DNA of 64,000 bases. Source: Rhizobiales bacterium 64-17 (GTDB taxonomy: Bacteria > Pseudomonadota > Alphaproteobacteria > Rhizobiales > Xanthobacteraceae). The notes below the pieces were generated by a model that saw only the letters and a program-made list of their open reading frames with translations, was not told the origin of the DNA and searched no databases. The stretch covers positions 93,019-157,018 of the forward strand of contig MKWA01000010.1 of NCBI GenBank assembly GCA_001899285.1. Direction: 5' to 3'. Positions 15,978 through 24,235 of the stretch are shown here, one piece after another. Each line of letters begins with the position of its first letter. Position 1 is the first letter of the stretch. The position numbers were made by a program, and so were the translations under genes.

Positions 15978-16985
15978 TCAGAGTGGGAACAACGGCAGGT
16001 CGTTTAGAATTGTCTGCGCGCACTCCACCGGCCGTTCGGCCAGATAGGTTGATGTCACTGCCTTCGTCGGCTCACCGCCGCGCATGAGTGACACAAGCGA
16101 CGCGGCGTTGTAGTGCCCTTCAACGTCCGCGCCTTCAAACGAGCCCATGTGAACATGGAAACGGAAGGCGGCGCCGCGCAGCACTTCCTCAATCAGATAT
16201 TTCAGCACGTTCGCTTCAAAGAGCGGCTGATAGAGACGGTCGCTGCGAGTCGTGCGCTTAACTGCAATCGCGAAAAGGAATGAGCGGCCTTCCAACGTGC
16301 CTTCCAGTTTTTCGTGCGTTTTCTCCAGGATCAGGCGCGCTTGTTCTCCCAGGTTGGGAAGCGGGTCCAGGAACGGCGCAAACTCTGGCGGCATAGGATC
16401 AGGAATGCGGATGCCCACGATGTCCGGCGATGACAGTCCTAGCTCCATCCCCCGCAGCTTCAGTGCTTGCTCGTGCGCCTGAATGCGCGTCCTCACTTCG
16501 CTCTTGAACAAGCGCGTCGTGTCGTATCCGCGTGGCAGCTTCAAAATCGCCGCCTTTCGCGACGGGGTTGCGACAGTGCCGTTCGGTGTCGTGAACACCT
16601 TGGACGGCCACGGCAGCCCGTCCATGAATTTGTTCCAGGCAGCAAACGCATTCCAGATGGCGCCGGCTTCCATCAGCTCGAAAACATCGCCCTCGACTTT
16701 CGCGAGTGCTGAGCCGCTGAAAGCAAATCCTGCCCCGTACAACACTGACAATGCGCCATGCGCGTTGGAGCGGAATTGGCCCAGGTATTCGCCAAAGGTA
16801 CGCGTTGGATCAGGATCATTATCGGTGCCAGGCATGAAGTCGCCAAACGTGCATTGCATGGCGACGCTTTGTTTGAGACGGAAGTCGGTGTTGCGGCCCC
16901 TCACCCGGTTCACGCGCCGGTCCTCAACGCAAGTGCCATACGGGCACGCGGGGCAGACTGTCGCTTGATTGAACTGGAACGGCAT
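15978..16985 (-). CDS. Candidate type II restriction endonuclease
   Basis: A 335-residue protein in the position expected for the nuclease of a restriction system: its ATG shares a base with the controller's TAA (TAATG), and a C5 methyltransferase and Vsr follow divergently. Four cysteines near the N terminus (CPACPYGTC and others) could bind metal. FLFAIAVKRTTRSDR (about 239-253) has the hydrophobic-strand-xVK pattern of a PD-(D/E)xK core, with acidic residues upstream (EGTLEGRS). I cannot assign it to a named restriction family, and its target sequence is unknown. The context is strong; the catalytic motif is tentative. Confidence 0.65.
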   Translation of the reverse strand: MPFQFNQATVCPACPYGTCVEDRRVNRVRGRNTDFRLKQSVAMQCTFGDFMPGTDNDPDPTRTFGEYLGQFRSNAHGALSVLYGAGFAFSGSALAKVEGDVFELMEAGAIWNAFAAWNKFMDGLPWPSKVFTTPNGTVATPSRKAAILKLPRGYDTTRLFKSEVRTRIQAHEQALKLRGMELGLSSPDIVGIRIPDPMPPEFAPFLDPLPNLGEQARLILEKTHEKLEGTLEGRSFLFAIAVKRTTRSDRLYQPLFEANVLKYLIEEVLRGAAFRFHVHMGSFEGADVEGHYNAASLVSLMRGGEPTKAVTSTYLAERPVECAQTILNDLPLFPL

Positions 16986-17227
16986 TATGAGGCCCCGCCT
17001 TTCCCGCGCGACAGCTCGCGCGCAGTGGCGAAGATCACGTCCAGGTCCACTCCGAGCGCAGTGGATAACCTCTGTAGAACATCGAGCGTGGGGTTGCGCC
17101 GACCCCGCTCTATGCCGCTCACATATGTACGGTCGAGCCCGGCACGGTCGGCTAGGTCCTCTTGGCTCAGACGGACTAGCTCACGGTGCTTACGAACTGC
17201 GGGTCCAAAATGCTTGGCAAGGTTCAC
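16985..17227 (-). CDS. Restriction controller (C) protein, XRE family
   Basis: An 80-residue HTH_3 protein with LSQEDLADRAGLDRTYVSGI (about 20-39) and an ERGRRNPTLDVLQRL helix, the classic C-protein pattern. C proteins delay nuclease expression until the methyltransferase has acted, by binding C-boxes upstream of their own promoter. Here an inverted repeat (17247-17280) lies just upstream of its start. It is coupled to the nuclease gene by TAATG. Confidence 0.85.
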   Translation of the reverse strand: MNLAKHFGPAVRKHRELVRLSQEDLADRAGLDRTYVSGIERGRRNPTLDVLQRLSTALGVDLDVIFATARELSRGKGGAS

Positions 17228-17246
17228 GCGCCCAAGCTAATCGAGT

Positions 17247-17280
17247 CCGTGACTACCCATCCACGGACCCACAGTCACGG
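17247..17280. promoter_or_regulatory. Candidate C-box operator
   Basis: CCGTGACT (17247-17254) and AGTCACGG (17273-17280) are perfect inverted repeats separated by 18 bases. A further TCCGTG/CACGGA pair sits inside. It lies 20 bases upstream of the controller gene in the 160-base gap shared with the divergent methyltransferase, where C-boxes are expected. The GACT/AGTC cores match the usual C-box style. Confidence 0.6.
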
Positions 17281-17387
17281 GTCTGTTTTCCCCTAACTAC
17301 TTGGTCCTTGACGCGGATTCGCGGCTCAGGTAGGTCTTTGTTCATGATTTGGTCGTAGCTAATGAGTCACATGTTGGAGGCGGGGCT

Positions 17388-18629
17388 ATGGGCCAACTGA
17401 CTGCGGTATCGCTCTTTGCCGGCTGTGGTGGCTTTTGCGAGGGTATCGAGCTGGCCGGCTTCAAGATCAAATGCGCAGTCGAGCTAGACCGCTTCGCAGC
17501 GGAAACCTACCGGCACAACTTCCCCAAGACGCCGCTCTTTGAAGGTGACGTGGCCACCTTCCTGAACACACGCGGCGCCGATCACGTCAAGCAATACGGG
17601 CTCGCCAACGTCGATCTCGTTTTCGGCGGGCCGCCCTGCCAGGGCTACAGCCAAATCGGCACTCGCGATTTGCATGATCCGCGCAACCGCTTGTTCGAAG
17701 AATTTGCGCGCGTCGTCGCGACGCTGAAGCCCAAGCTTTTCCTCATGGAGAATGTGCCGAACTTGCTCTTGCTGAACAAAGGGCACTTCCGCGATTTGAT
17801 CCTTGAGGAATTTGCGCGCATTGGCTACCGCAACACGACATACCTAAAGGTGACGGCCAGCGACTTTGGCGTTCCCCAGGTGCGCCAGCGCGTCGTGTTT
17901 GTTGGCATCCGTGACGGGCTCGCGCTTGACGGCGAACTGCGCGAGTTTTGCCAAGGGCTTTTGAATACGCGGAAGCGTTCTGAGCCGTTCACGGTCAAAG
18001 ATGCGATTAGCGACTTGCCGTCAAGCGTGGTGCCGAGCGGCGAAGTCATGCCGTACCCAAACAAGGGCCGCGCGCTATCTGAATTTCAGAAAATGATGCG
18101 GCTCGACACGCACGCGGCGCCGTACCGCTTGGCCGCGAAATGGCGGCGCGGGCACGGTAAGGAAAAGCCCGTGCTTCACAATCACCACACGAAAGAAATT
18201 CTGGAACGCCGCGCGCACCTGATCTCATTCCTTAAGCCGGGCGAAAAAGCCGATAGCCTGCCGAAAAGAATTTGGAATGGTAAGCGTCCTGAAAAGTGGC
18301 GGCGTTTACATCCTGATCTGCCGTCCTACACGATACTCGCACAGATGCACCGTGACTTAAGTGAGTGGGTGCATCCGCGCCTGAGCCGCTGGATTACTGT
18401 CCGCGAAGCCGCGCGCCTTCAATCGTTTCACGATGGCTTTGTTTTTGTCGGGAGCGAGTGGCAGCAATTGAAGCAAATCGGCAATGCGGTCCCGCCACTC
18501 TTGGCCTATGCGTTGGGCCTGATGGCTAAGGGCACGCTACGGAAATTGAAAAACGCGACGGCCAAGCACAAGCTGGCGACGCCTACGCGGCGCGATTTGC
18601 TGGTGGAGTACGTACAGCCTGCCGCTTAG
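17388..18629 (+). CDS. DNA (cytosine-5) methyltransferase
   Basis: A 413-residue C5 methyltransferase with all main motifs: I SLFAGCGGF (8-15), IV GGPPCQGYS with catalytic Cys84, VI ENVPN (Glu121), VIII QVRQRVVFVG and X GNAVPP near the C terminus. The target-recognition region lies between VIII and X (about 190-360). The start at 17388 follows a GGAGG site; an earlier ATG at 17349 adds residues before motif I. It should methylate the site cut by the neighbouring nuclease. Its 3' end overlaps the convergent vsr gene by 47 bases. Confidence 0.93.
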   Translation: MGQLTAVSLFAGCGGFCEGIELAGFKIKCAVELDRFAAETYRHNFPKTPLFEGDVATFLNTRGADHVKQYGLANVDLVFGGPPCQGYSQIGTRDLHDPRNRLFEEFARVVATLKPKLFLMENVPNLLLLNKGHFRDLILEEFARIGYRNTTYLKVTASDFGVPQVRQRVVFVGIRDGLALDGELREFCQGLLNTRKRSEPFTVKDAISDLPSSVVPSGEVMPYPNKGRALSEFQKMMRLDTHAAPYRLAAKWRRGHGKEKPVLHNHHTKEILERRAHLISFLKPGEKADSLPKRIWNGKRPEKWRRLHPDLPSYTILAQMHRDLSEWVHPRLSRWITVREAARLQSFHDGFVFVGSEWQQLKQIGNAVPPLLAYALGLMAKGTLRKLKNATAKHKLATPTRRDLLVEYVQPAA

Positions 18630-19041
18630 GCGCGTTCTTAATCCGGGTGGCGAGACGCTTCAGCGTTACCGGCGACTGTAGCTGGCACTCCCAAACCGTA
18701 AGGACCTTCCACCCGTCAGCTTCAAGCGCGCTCTCATTGCGTGCATCGCGCTCGCGGTTCTTTCGGACCTTTTCAATCCAGAATGCCGAGTTTGACTTGA
18801 CTGCGCGCGTGCCATCTACACAGCGTTCGCAGCCGTGCCAGAAACAGCCGTGAACAAAGACACAAATCCGGCGCGACGGAAACACTAGATCAGGCTTGCC
18901 CGGCAGTCCGCTCTTGTGGAGTCGGAAGCGCAAGCCCGCGCTATGCAGGTAACGGCGGACTTTCAGCTCAGGCGTCGTGTTGCGGCTGCGAATGTTCGCC
19001 ATTATGGCGCTGCGCCGCTCGGGCGAAACGGTATCGGCCAC
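18583..19041 (-). CDS. vsr: Very short patch repair endonuclease
   Basis: A 152-residue Vsr nuclease, which nicks beside T:G mismatches arising from deamination of 5-methylcytosine. Family motifs are present: RSRNTTPELKVRRYLHSAGL (about 18-37), GKPDLVFPSRR with the catalytic Asp, and VHGCFWHGC with zinc ligands. Vsr genes commonly travel with C5 methyltransferases, and this one overlaps the methyltransferase tail-to-tail. Length is normal. Confidence 0.93.
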   Translation of the reverse strand: MADTVSPERRSAIMANIRSRNTTPELKVRRYLHSAGLRFRLHKSGLPGKPDLVFPSRRICVFVHGCFWHGCERCVDGTRAVKSNSAFWIEKVRKNRERDARNESALEADGWKVLTVWECQLQSPVTLKRLATRIKNAPKRQAVRTPPANRAA

Positions 19042-19217
19042 GGTTGTGCCTAGACGTACAAGTGATTGAGACGAAGCCCTGGATACTTTACGCGCTCGAC
19101 CAGCTCGCGCAATGCCTTAACCGGCAACTGCATCGGCGCATAGACCGAAACGAATTGCTTTTACGCCTCGATTGCCTTACAATTGCAGTCATTGCGTGAC
19201 ACTCAAGGGCGAAGGCA

Positions 19218-19385
19218 ATGGGCAACAAGTCGGCGTCGCTAACCGTGCGTTTAGAGCCCGCGCTTAAGGCGCGGCTCGAAAAGTTGGCCGAGGAGGAGCG
19301 GCGCAGCGTGTCGGATTATGTGGCGCTCGAATTGGAGCGCGCAGTCGAGGAAGCCGCGAAGCGCAAGAAGCAAACGAAAGCTTAG
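19218..19385 (+). CDS. Ribbon-helix-helix protein, CopG/Arc type
   Basis: A 55-residue protein: MGNKSASLTVRLEPALKARL, then a second helix beginning SVSDYVALELERAV. The beta strand followed by two helices is the ribbon-helix-helix DNA-binding fold, as in CopG-type repressors and antitoxins. It is preceded by GAAGG. No toxin gene lies directly behind it; the neighbour at 19395-20033 is convergent. It may autoregulate or control the element. Confidence 0.7.
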   Translation: MGNKSASLTVRLEPALKARLEKLAEEERRSVSDYVALELERAVEEAAKRKKQTKA

Positions 19386-19394
19386 GATAGCCGC

Positions 19395-20033
19395 CTAGTC
19401 ATCCTCAGAATTTGCCAGGGCAATCGTCCTGTCCCTGGTCAATCCCAATTCCTTCTTGATACGGCCAACCGTGCGCTTCACCGATTTGGGGAGTTTGACG
19501 TGCTGGACACCAGCAACGTCAGGAACCACACCTATAGTGATTTCAAAATCCTGTTTCGCAAATTGCTTATTAAGCTCCACAGTTAATGCCGCCTCTAACT
19601 CGGCGGCGGGCACACCTTCTTTTTCTAATTTGTTTTGAAGGCGCTTCAAAAATTCCGTCAGCTTGGGATCACTCACTGCTACGTATTTTTCTGTCACCCT
19701 CACGGAGCGAAAAGTGTGTAGCAGCTTGTCGATCTCAGCAGGCGAAAACTCCTCGCCGTTCGCCGCCGCGTTGATCGCACCCTCACGCAGCATCTTCGTC
19801 AAAAGACCGCCAGTGCGGCCAGAGCGGATATGCTCCTGAGCGTATCGCTTGGCGTCTTTCTCGCCCATGCGGTTCGCCAGCAGAGCGTAAGCTTTGTCGA
19901 AGTAGCCCTGCGCTTCCGCGATCTTCTCGGCTTGCGCGGCAATGTCGCTCGCACGCTTGCGGGCACCTTTGCGCGCCAGATCGCGCAAAGCTTCATTGTG
20001 ATTGATCTTTAGGTCTTTCCTAGGCGACGGCAT
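19395..20033 (-). CDS. Element protein behind the integrase, unknown function
   Basis: A 212-residue, Lys/Ala-rich, mostly helical protein (MPSPRKDLKINHNEALRDLA...). The start at 20033 lies 14 bases inside the 3' end of the integrase gene, so it is likely translated from the same transcript. The N-terminal half is strongly helical. The C-terminal part has a GVVPDVAGVQHVKLPKSVKR strand region and a basic end. There is no recognised domain. Confidence 0.55.
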   Translation of the reverse strand: MPSPRKDLKINHNEALRDLARKGARKRASDIAAQAEKIAEAQGYFDKAYALLANRMGEKDAKRYAQEHIRSGRTGGLLTKMLREGAINAAANGEEFSPAEIDKLLHTFRSVRVTEKYVAVSDPKLTEFLKRLQNKLEKEGVPAAELEAALTVELNKQFAKQDFEITIGVVPDVAGVQHVKLPKSVKRTVGRIKKELGLTRDRTIALANSEDD

Positions 20034-21270
20034 GGCTCGCCTCCCGCAACGGGACCACATTGTTAGTCGTGCTCGGAGGCGCCTGACAGTAATCGGCCCA
20101 CATGGTCATAAGCCGCGTGCGCTTCTCTAAGCCAGTGCCGCGACGGTACGCCGCCTCGGCCTTGTCAGTGATACCGTGCGCCAATGCAAACTCGACCGTC
20201 TCGCGGTCGAAGCCGGAACGATCTCCCGCCCAATCGCGGAAGGTCGAGCGGAAGCCGTGCGCGGTCACGTCACGCTTCATGCGGCGCAGAAGCATAAGGA
20301 AGGCCATGGTGCTGAGCGGCTTATCGCCCTGGCCGGGAAACACGTAGCCCTCGCGCGTCGGCATCGCCTCCAATATCTCGACGGCGCGCGGCGACAACGG
20401 GACAACGTGCTCGCGTCCCGCCTTCATGCGCTCAGCCGGAACGATCCACAGCTTGGCGTCCAAGTCGATCTCGGCCCAAGTGCAGCCGAGCACTTCGCCA
20501 GTGCGCGCGGCGGTCAAGATCGCAAACTCCAAAGCGCGAGCCGCCACAGCGGGACGTTCCCGCAGCTCGCCCATGAACACGGGCAGCTCGACATACGGCA
20601 TGGCTTCATGATGCTTCACGGCGCCCGTGGGCTTCGCCAGCATGTGTTTAAGGTGGCCTTGCCAGCGCGCGGGATTGAGCCCTTCGGCGCGATAACCGCC
20701 AATGGTGGCGAAGTTCAAGATCGCCTCGATACGGCCTCGCACGCGCGTGGCGGTTTCGTGCTTGTCGTTCCAGATCGGGCGCAACACTTGCAGCACCTGG
20801 GGCGTATCAATCGAGCCCACGGGCAGCTTGCCGATGATCGGGAAGGCGTAAGCTTCCAGGGTCGAAAGCCACTGCGCCCGATGCTTGGCATTGCGCCAGC
20901 TCTTTTCATGGGTCGCGACATACTCGCGGGCGCACGCCTCGAAACTGATCGCCCTGGCGGCTTCGAGCTGCGCCTGGGTCCGCTCGGCCTTGCGGGCGGA
21001 AATCGGGTCAACGCCGTCGAGGAGAAGCTTGCGGGCGTCCTGGGCTCTCACCCTGGCCTCCGCCAAGCTGACGAGATCGAAAGGCCCGAGCCCCATCCAG
21101 TGGGCTCGACCGTGGAGCTGATACCGCAGCGCCCAGGACGCGGTGGTGGTATCGCTGTCCTTGACCGCCTGCACGCGCAGCACGAGCCCGTTGCCGTCCG
21201 CATGGACGCCAGGGACCCGCGCGACCTTCCGCAGCGTGGCCGTGTTCAAACGCTCTTTCACGCGAGGCAT
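20020..21270 (-). CDS. int: Tyrosine integrase of the tRNA-Ser element
   Basis: A 416-residue P4-type integrase. An N-terminal arm-binding domain (DUF4102-like, about 1-90: GNGLVLRVQ...LGPFDLVSLAEARVRA) is followed by the core-binding domain (about 105-210) and the catalytic domain. Active-site residues are visible: Arg256 (TAARTGE), His338 and Arg341 (HGFRSTFRDW), His365 (LAHGI) and Tyr375 (AAYRRG). It is full length and looks functional. It sits 154 bases from the tRNA-Ser 3' end, where it should recombine the 15-bp att core. Confidence 0.96.
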   Translation of the reverse strand: MPRVKERLNTATLRKVARVPGVHADGNGLVLRVQAVKDSDTTTASWALRYQLHGRAHWMGLGPFDLVSLAEARVRAQDARKLLLDGVDPISARKAERTQAQLEAARAISFEACAREYVATHEKSWRNAKHRAQWLSTLEAYAFPIIGKLPVGSIDTPQVLQVLRPIWNDKHETATRVRGRIEAILNFATIGGYRAEGLNPARWQGHLKHMLAKPTGAVKHHEAMPYVELPVFMGELRERPAVAARALEFAILTAARTGEVLGCTWAEIDLDAKLWIVPAERMKAGREHVVPLSPRAVEILEAMPTREGYVFPGQGDKPLSTMAFLMLLRRMKRDVTAHGFRSTFRDWAGDRSGFDRETVEFALAHGITDKAEAAYRRGTGLEKRTRLMTMWADYCQAPPSTTNNVVPLREASHAVA

Positions 21271-21423
21271 GGTACGCGCCTCCTGCTACTGGCTATGCTA
21301 CAATTGTGGGGCGAAGGCAGGCGAATGTCAACGGTAGCAAGCGGACCGCTTACATCAAAAAGCGCTTATAATTAACGGTTTTTGGTTAATCGCGAAAACG
21401 AGCGAAAGCCTACGGAAGCGTTC

Positions 21424-21438
21424 TGGCGGAGAGGGAGG
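21424..21438. repeat. Proximal attachment site (att) in the tRNA-Ser 3' end
   Basis: These 15 bases are identical to 5195-5209. They comprise CCA, the discriminator base, the 3' acceptor strand and the start of the T-arm of tRNA-Ser(CGA), the usual crossover region for tRNA integrases. Confidence 0.85.
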
Positions 21439-21513
21439 GATTCGAACCCCCGATACCCTTGCGAGTATGCCGCATTTCGAGTGCGGTGCTTTCAACCACT
21501 CAGCCACCTCTCC
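21424..21513 (-). tRNA. tRNA-Ser(CGA)
   Basis: A 90-base gene on the minus strand. GGAGAGG at the 5' end pairs with CCTCTCC, followed by G and an encoded CCA. The anticodon loop CTCGAAA gives anticodon CGA. There is a long class II variable arm (ATACTCGCAAGGGTAT) and a GGTTCGAATCC T-arm. The 3' 15 bases are the attachment core of the integrated element, which restores an intact tRNA. Confidence 0.96.
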
Positions 21514-21841
21514 ATCAGGGGTCGGCGGGGCGCCAGGCCCCGGAGCGGACGCCGCTATCTAGCCAAGCAGGCCCGCACAGGCAAGGACAGACACGGGCGG
21601 GATCGGCTATAATGCCGGCTTATTGGACCGCGAACCGCGGGCAGTCTTGGGGCAAGGCTGTGGGGCGAGGCTATGAGGCAAGACTGTGAGGCAAGACTGC
21701 AAAGGCAGAGTTTGAGCGTAAGGCCGCGAAGCAAGACCTGGGACTCATCTCAAGACACCCCTTGGGGCATAGGAAAAGCCTCGCCGATGATCGTCCCCCA
21801 TGACCATCCGCCCACGACCATCCGCCTATGACAATCCGCCA
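21514..21841. other. Spacer between tRNA-Ser and the sensor kinase
   Basis: No gene is credible here. The stretch contains a short imperfect repeat (GAGGCAAGACTG twice near 21670-21700) and, near 21798-21845, a run of three related ATGACC/ATGACA-ATCCGCC copies directly before the kinase start. Confidence 0.5.
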
Positions 21842-23386
21842 ATGACCCTCATGGAACGGACATTTCCCTGGCGCCAGCTTCTAGGCGTCACACTGATGGT
21901 CGGTGTGGTGGCGCTCGCCAGTTATATCCTGGTGGCGCAAACCGGACTGAGCCGCGGCACAGTCCTGTTCGTGGTGCCGGTGCTGGTCGCGGCAGCGCGC
22001 TGGGGCGTGCTGCCCGCCGTCGTTGCCGCGGCGCTCGGAACCGCCGCCTCGGCCTTCTTCTTCTATCCACCGCTCTACACCTTCTGGGTCAGCGATCCGC
22101 AGGAGGTCATCAATCTCGGCCTGTTCCTGATCGTCGCCGTGGTCACCGGCCATCTAGCGACCCAGTTGCGCACCCAGGCAGAACTCGCCCGGCAGCGCGA
22201 GATCGAGATGCGCGACCTCTATGCCTTCTCACGCCGTCTCGCCGCCGCCTTCGCCGTGTCCGACATTCACGCCGCGATCGAGGATCACCTCGCCAATGTG
22301 ATGCAGCACAGGGTCGTCCTGTTTCCGGCGGCGCGCGACGAGATCGAGGGCGGCACCGCCCGACGCAATCCCGATGCGGTGCCGCTGCCGGTACGCCATG
22401 TGGTCGGCAATCTCAGCGCCGGCGGCGCGCCGCCGGCCGAAGGCGTCAGCGTCGCGGACGACAGCGGCAATTTCTGGCTGGTGCGCGCGATCTCGCCGAA
22501 GACCGCGGCATTCGGCATGATCGCCGTCGATCTCGGCAAGGCATCGCAGCGCGAGCTGGAAGAGCATCGCGCGCACATCAATCATGTGCTGGCCGACGCC
22601 GATGCGACGCTAGAGCGGCTCGGCGTCGGCAACGCCATCAACGAGGCGCGGATGCGCTCGCAGACCGACCAGTTCCGCGAGGCGCTGATCGGCTCGGTGT
22701 CGCACGAATTGCGCACGCCGCTCGCCTCGATCCTTGGCGCCGCGACGGTGTTGTCGGCCGCGCCCGCGGTGGCCGGCGATGGCAAATTATCGGCGCTCGC
22801 CAACGACGTGCGCGACGAGGCGGAACGGCTCAACCACGACATTCAGAATTTGCTCGACGCGACGCGCATCAGCAGCAACGGCGTCAAGCCGCGCAACGAA
22901 TGGACGGACCCCGCCGACATCATCAATTCCGCGGTGGAGCGCTGCCGGCGCCGCATTGGCTCCCGGCAGTTGACCCTCGATGTGCCGCACGATCTGCCGC
23001 TGGTTCTGGTGGATTCCGCGTTGGTAACCCAGGCGCTGGTGCAGGTGTTCGACAACGCCGCCAAATATTCGCCGCCGCAATCCCGCATCGCATTCTCGGC
23101 ACGCGCGCAGCACGGCGAGTTGATGTTCGCGGTGCAGGACGAAGGCATCGGCCTCACCGAGCAGGAAAAGATCCGGTTGTGGGATCGCTTCTTCCGCGGC
23201 GAGCGCCATCTCAACGTCACCAGCGGTTCGGGCCTCGGCCTGTGGATCGCGCACGCTTTCGTCGCCGCCAACGGCGGACGGATTTTCGCTGAGAGCCCCG
23301 GCGTCGGCCGCGGCACGACTGTTTCGATCGAACTGCCGGTCACCCAGGCCGCAGTTGCGCAATACGAAGGTGACACCGATGAATAA
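21842..23386 (+). CDS. KdpD-like sensor histidine kinase lacking the KdpD N-terminal domain
   Basis: About 514 residues. A four-helix DUF4118-type membrane region (about 10-110, including FFFYPPLYTFWVSDPQE) is followed by a GAF-like region, the HisKA domain with SVSHELRTPLASILG (phospho-His), and a HATPase with DNAAKYS, DEGIGL and GSGLGLWIAH. The arrangement equals the C-terminal half of KdpD; the cytoplasmic KdpD/USP domains are missing. Starts at 21800 and 21851 are also possible. Its stop overlaps the response-regulator start by 8 bases. No kdpFABC genes are in view, so the signal and target are uncertain. Confidence 0.85.
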   Translation: MTLMERTFPWRQLLGVTLMVGVVALASYILVAQTGLSRGTVLFVVPVLVAAARWGVLPAVVAAALGTAASAFFFYPPLYTFWVSDPQEVINLGLFLIVAVVTGHLATQLRTQAELARQREIEMRDLYAFSRRLAAAFAVSDIHAAIEDHLANVMQHRVVLFPAARDEIEGGTARRNPDAVPLPVRHVVGNLSAGGAPPAEGVSVADDSGNFWLVRAISPKTAAFGMIAVDLGKASQRELEEHRAHINHVLADADATLERLGVGNAINEARMRSQTDQFREALIGSVSHELRTPLASILGAATVLSAAPAVAGDGKLSALANDVRDEAERLNHDIQNLLDATRISSNGVKPRNEWTDPADIINSAVERCRRRIGSRQLTLDVPHDLPLVLVDSALVTQALVQVFDNAAKYSPPQSRIAFSARAQHGELMFAVQDEGIGLTEQEKIRLWDRFFRGERHLNVTSGSGLGLWIAHAFVAANGGRIFAESPGVGRGTTVSIELPVTQAAVAQYEGDTDE

Positions 23387-24164
23387 GACCGCCCCTGTCG
23401 TGCTGGTCATCGACGACGAAGTGCAGATCCGCCGCTTTCTGCGCACCGGCTTCGAGCTCAACGGCTTCGTCGTGTACGAGGCCGGTACTGGCAACGAAGC
23501 GATCCGCATGCTGACGCAACGGCCGGTCGATCTGGTGATCGTCGATCTCGGTTTACCCGACACCGACGGCGCCGACGTGGTGGAGAGCATTCGTGCCTGG
23601 TCCACCGTGCCGGTGATCGTGCTGTCGGTGCGCTCCAGCGAAACCGAGAAGGTGCATCTGCTCGAACTCGGCGCCGACGATTACGTGGTCAAGCCGTTCG
23701 GCATGGCGGAGTTGCTGGCGCGCGTGCGCGTCGCGTTGCGCCGGCAGAGCCGCGCGCAGAGCGGCGAGCCGATCGTGCGGATCGGTCCCCTGAGCATCGA
23801 CCTCGCCGCACGCGCGGTGTCGCTCCACGACAAGCGCCTGACGCTAACGCCGAAGGAATACCGGTTGCTGCAGGTGCTGGCGCAGCACGCCGGCAACGTC
23901 GTCACCCACCAGCATCTCCTGAAAGATGTGTGGGGCTCGATCCACGTCCACGACACGCATTATCTGCGCATCTTCGTGCGCAAGCTGCGCCAGAAGATCG
24001 AAGCGGACCCGAACAGCCCGAAGATCCTGGTGACGGAACTGGGCGTCGGTTACCGCCTCGCCCAGTCGCTCGACGCCGACCTGCCAGCCTGGCCCGAAAC
24101 GGGCGCGCCGGGCGACGCCGCCGCGGACAAGGCCGACACCAGAACGGAAGCCAAAACCGAGTAA
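23379..24164 (+). CDS. KdpE-like OmpR-family response regulator
   Basis: A 261-residue regulator. The receiver domain (about 7-120) has LVIDDE, the phospho-acceptor Asp in IVDLGLPD, and VKPFG near its end. The C-terminal winged helix (about 140-230) contains TPKEYRLLQVL and the KLRQKIE...ELGVGYRL wing. The start at 23379 overlaps the kinase stop by 8 bases, so the pair is co-translated. A 30-residue Ala/Asp/Lys-rich tail follows the DNA-binding domain. Confidence 0.9.
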   Translation: MNKTAPVVLVIDDEVQIRRFLRTGFELNGFVVYEAGTGNEAIRMLTQRPVDLVIVDLGLPDTDGADVVESIRAWSTVPVIVLSVRSSETEKVHLLELGADDYVVKPFGMAELLARVRVALRRQSRAQSGEPIVRIGPLSIDLAARAVSLHDKRLTLTPKEYRLLQVLAQHAGNVVTHQHLLKDVWGSIHVHDTHYLRIFVRKLRQKIEADPNSPKILVTELGVGYRLAQSLDADLPAWPETGAPGDAAADKADTRTEAKTE

Positions 24165-24170
24165 TCGGGC

Positions 24171-24235
24171 CCGGCCCTTGCCGGAAACAGCCCTCCTTGG
24201 AACTCCTTTGGAACCCGCCGCAAGGGGCCGGTTTT
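24171..24235 (+). terminator. Probable terminator after the two-component operon
   Basis: CCGGCCCTTGC (24171-24181) pairs with GCAAGGGGCCGG (24220-24231) with one bulged G, followed by TTTT. The loop is long. It begins 7 bases after the regulator stop. Confidence 0.5.

Larger units (their letters stand above)
5195..21438. mobile_element. tRNA-Ser-integrated phage-satellite-like element carrying terminase, iterons and restriction cassette
   Basis: The 15-bp sequence TGGCGGAGAGGGAGG occurs at 5195-5209 and again at 21424-21438, where it is the 3' end of tRNA-Ser(CGA) including CCA. A tyrosine integrase (20020-21270) is adjacent to the tRNA copy, as expected for a tRNA-targeting element. The interior holds primase-polymerase/helicase, terminase subunits, an AlpA-like regulator, iterons and a restriction-modification set. 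There is no recognised portal, capsid, tail or lysis gene. That content fits a phage satellite or degenerate prophage. The boundaries come directly from the repeat; satellite status is inference. Confidence 0.85.
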
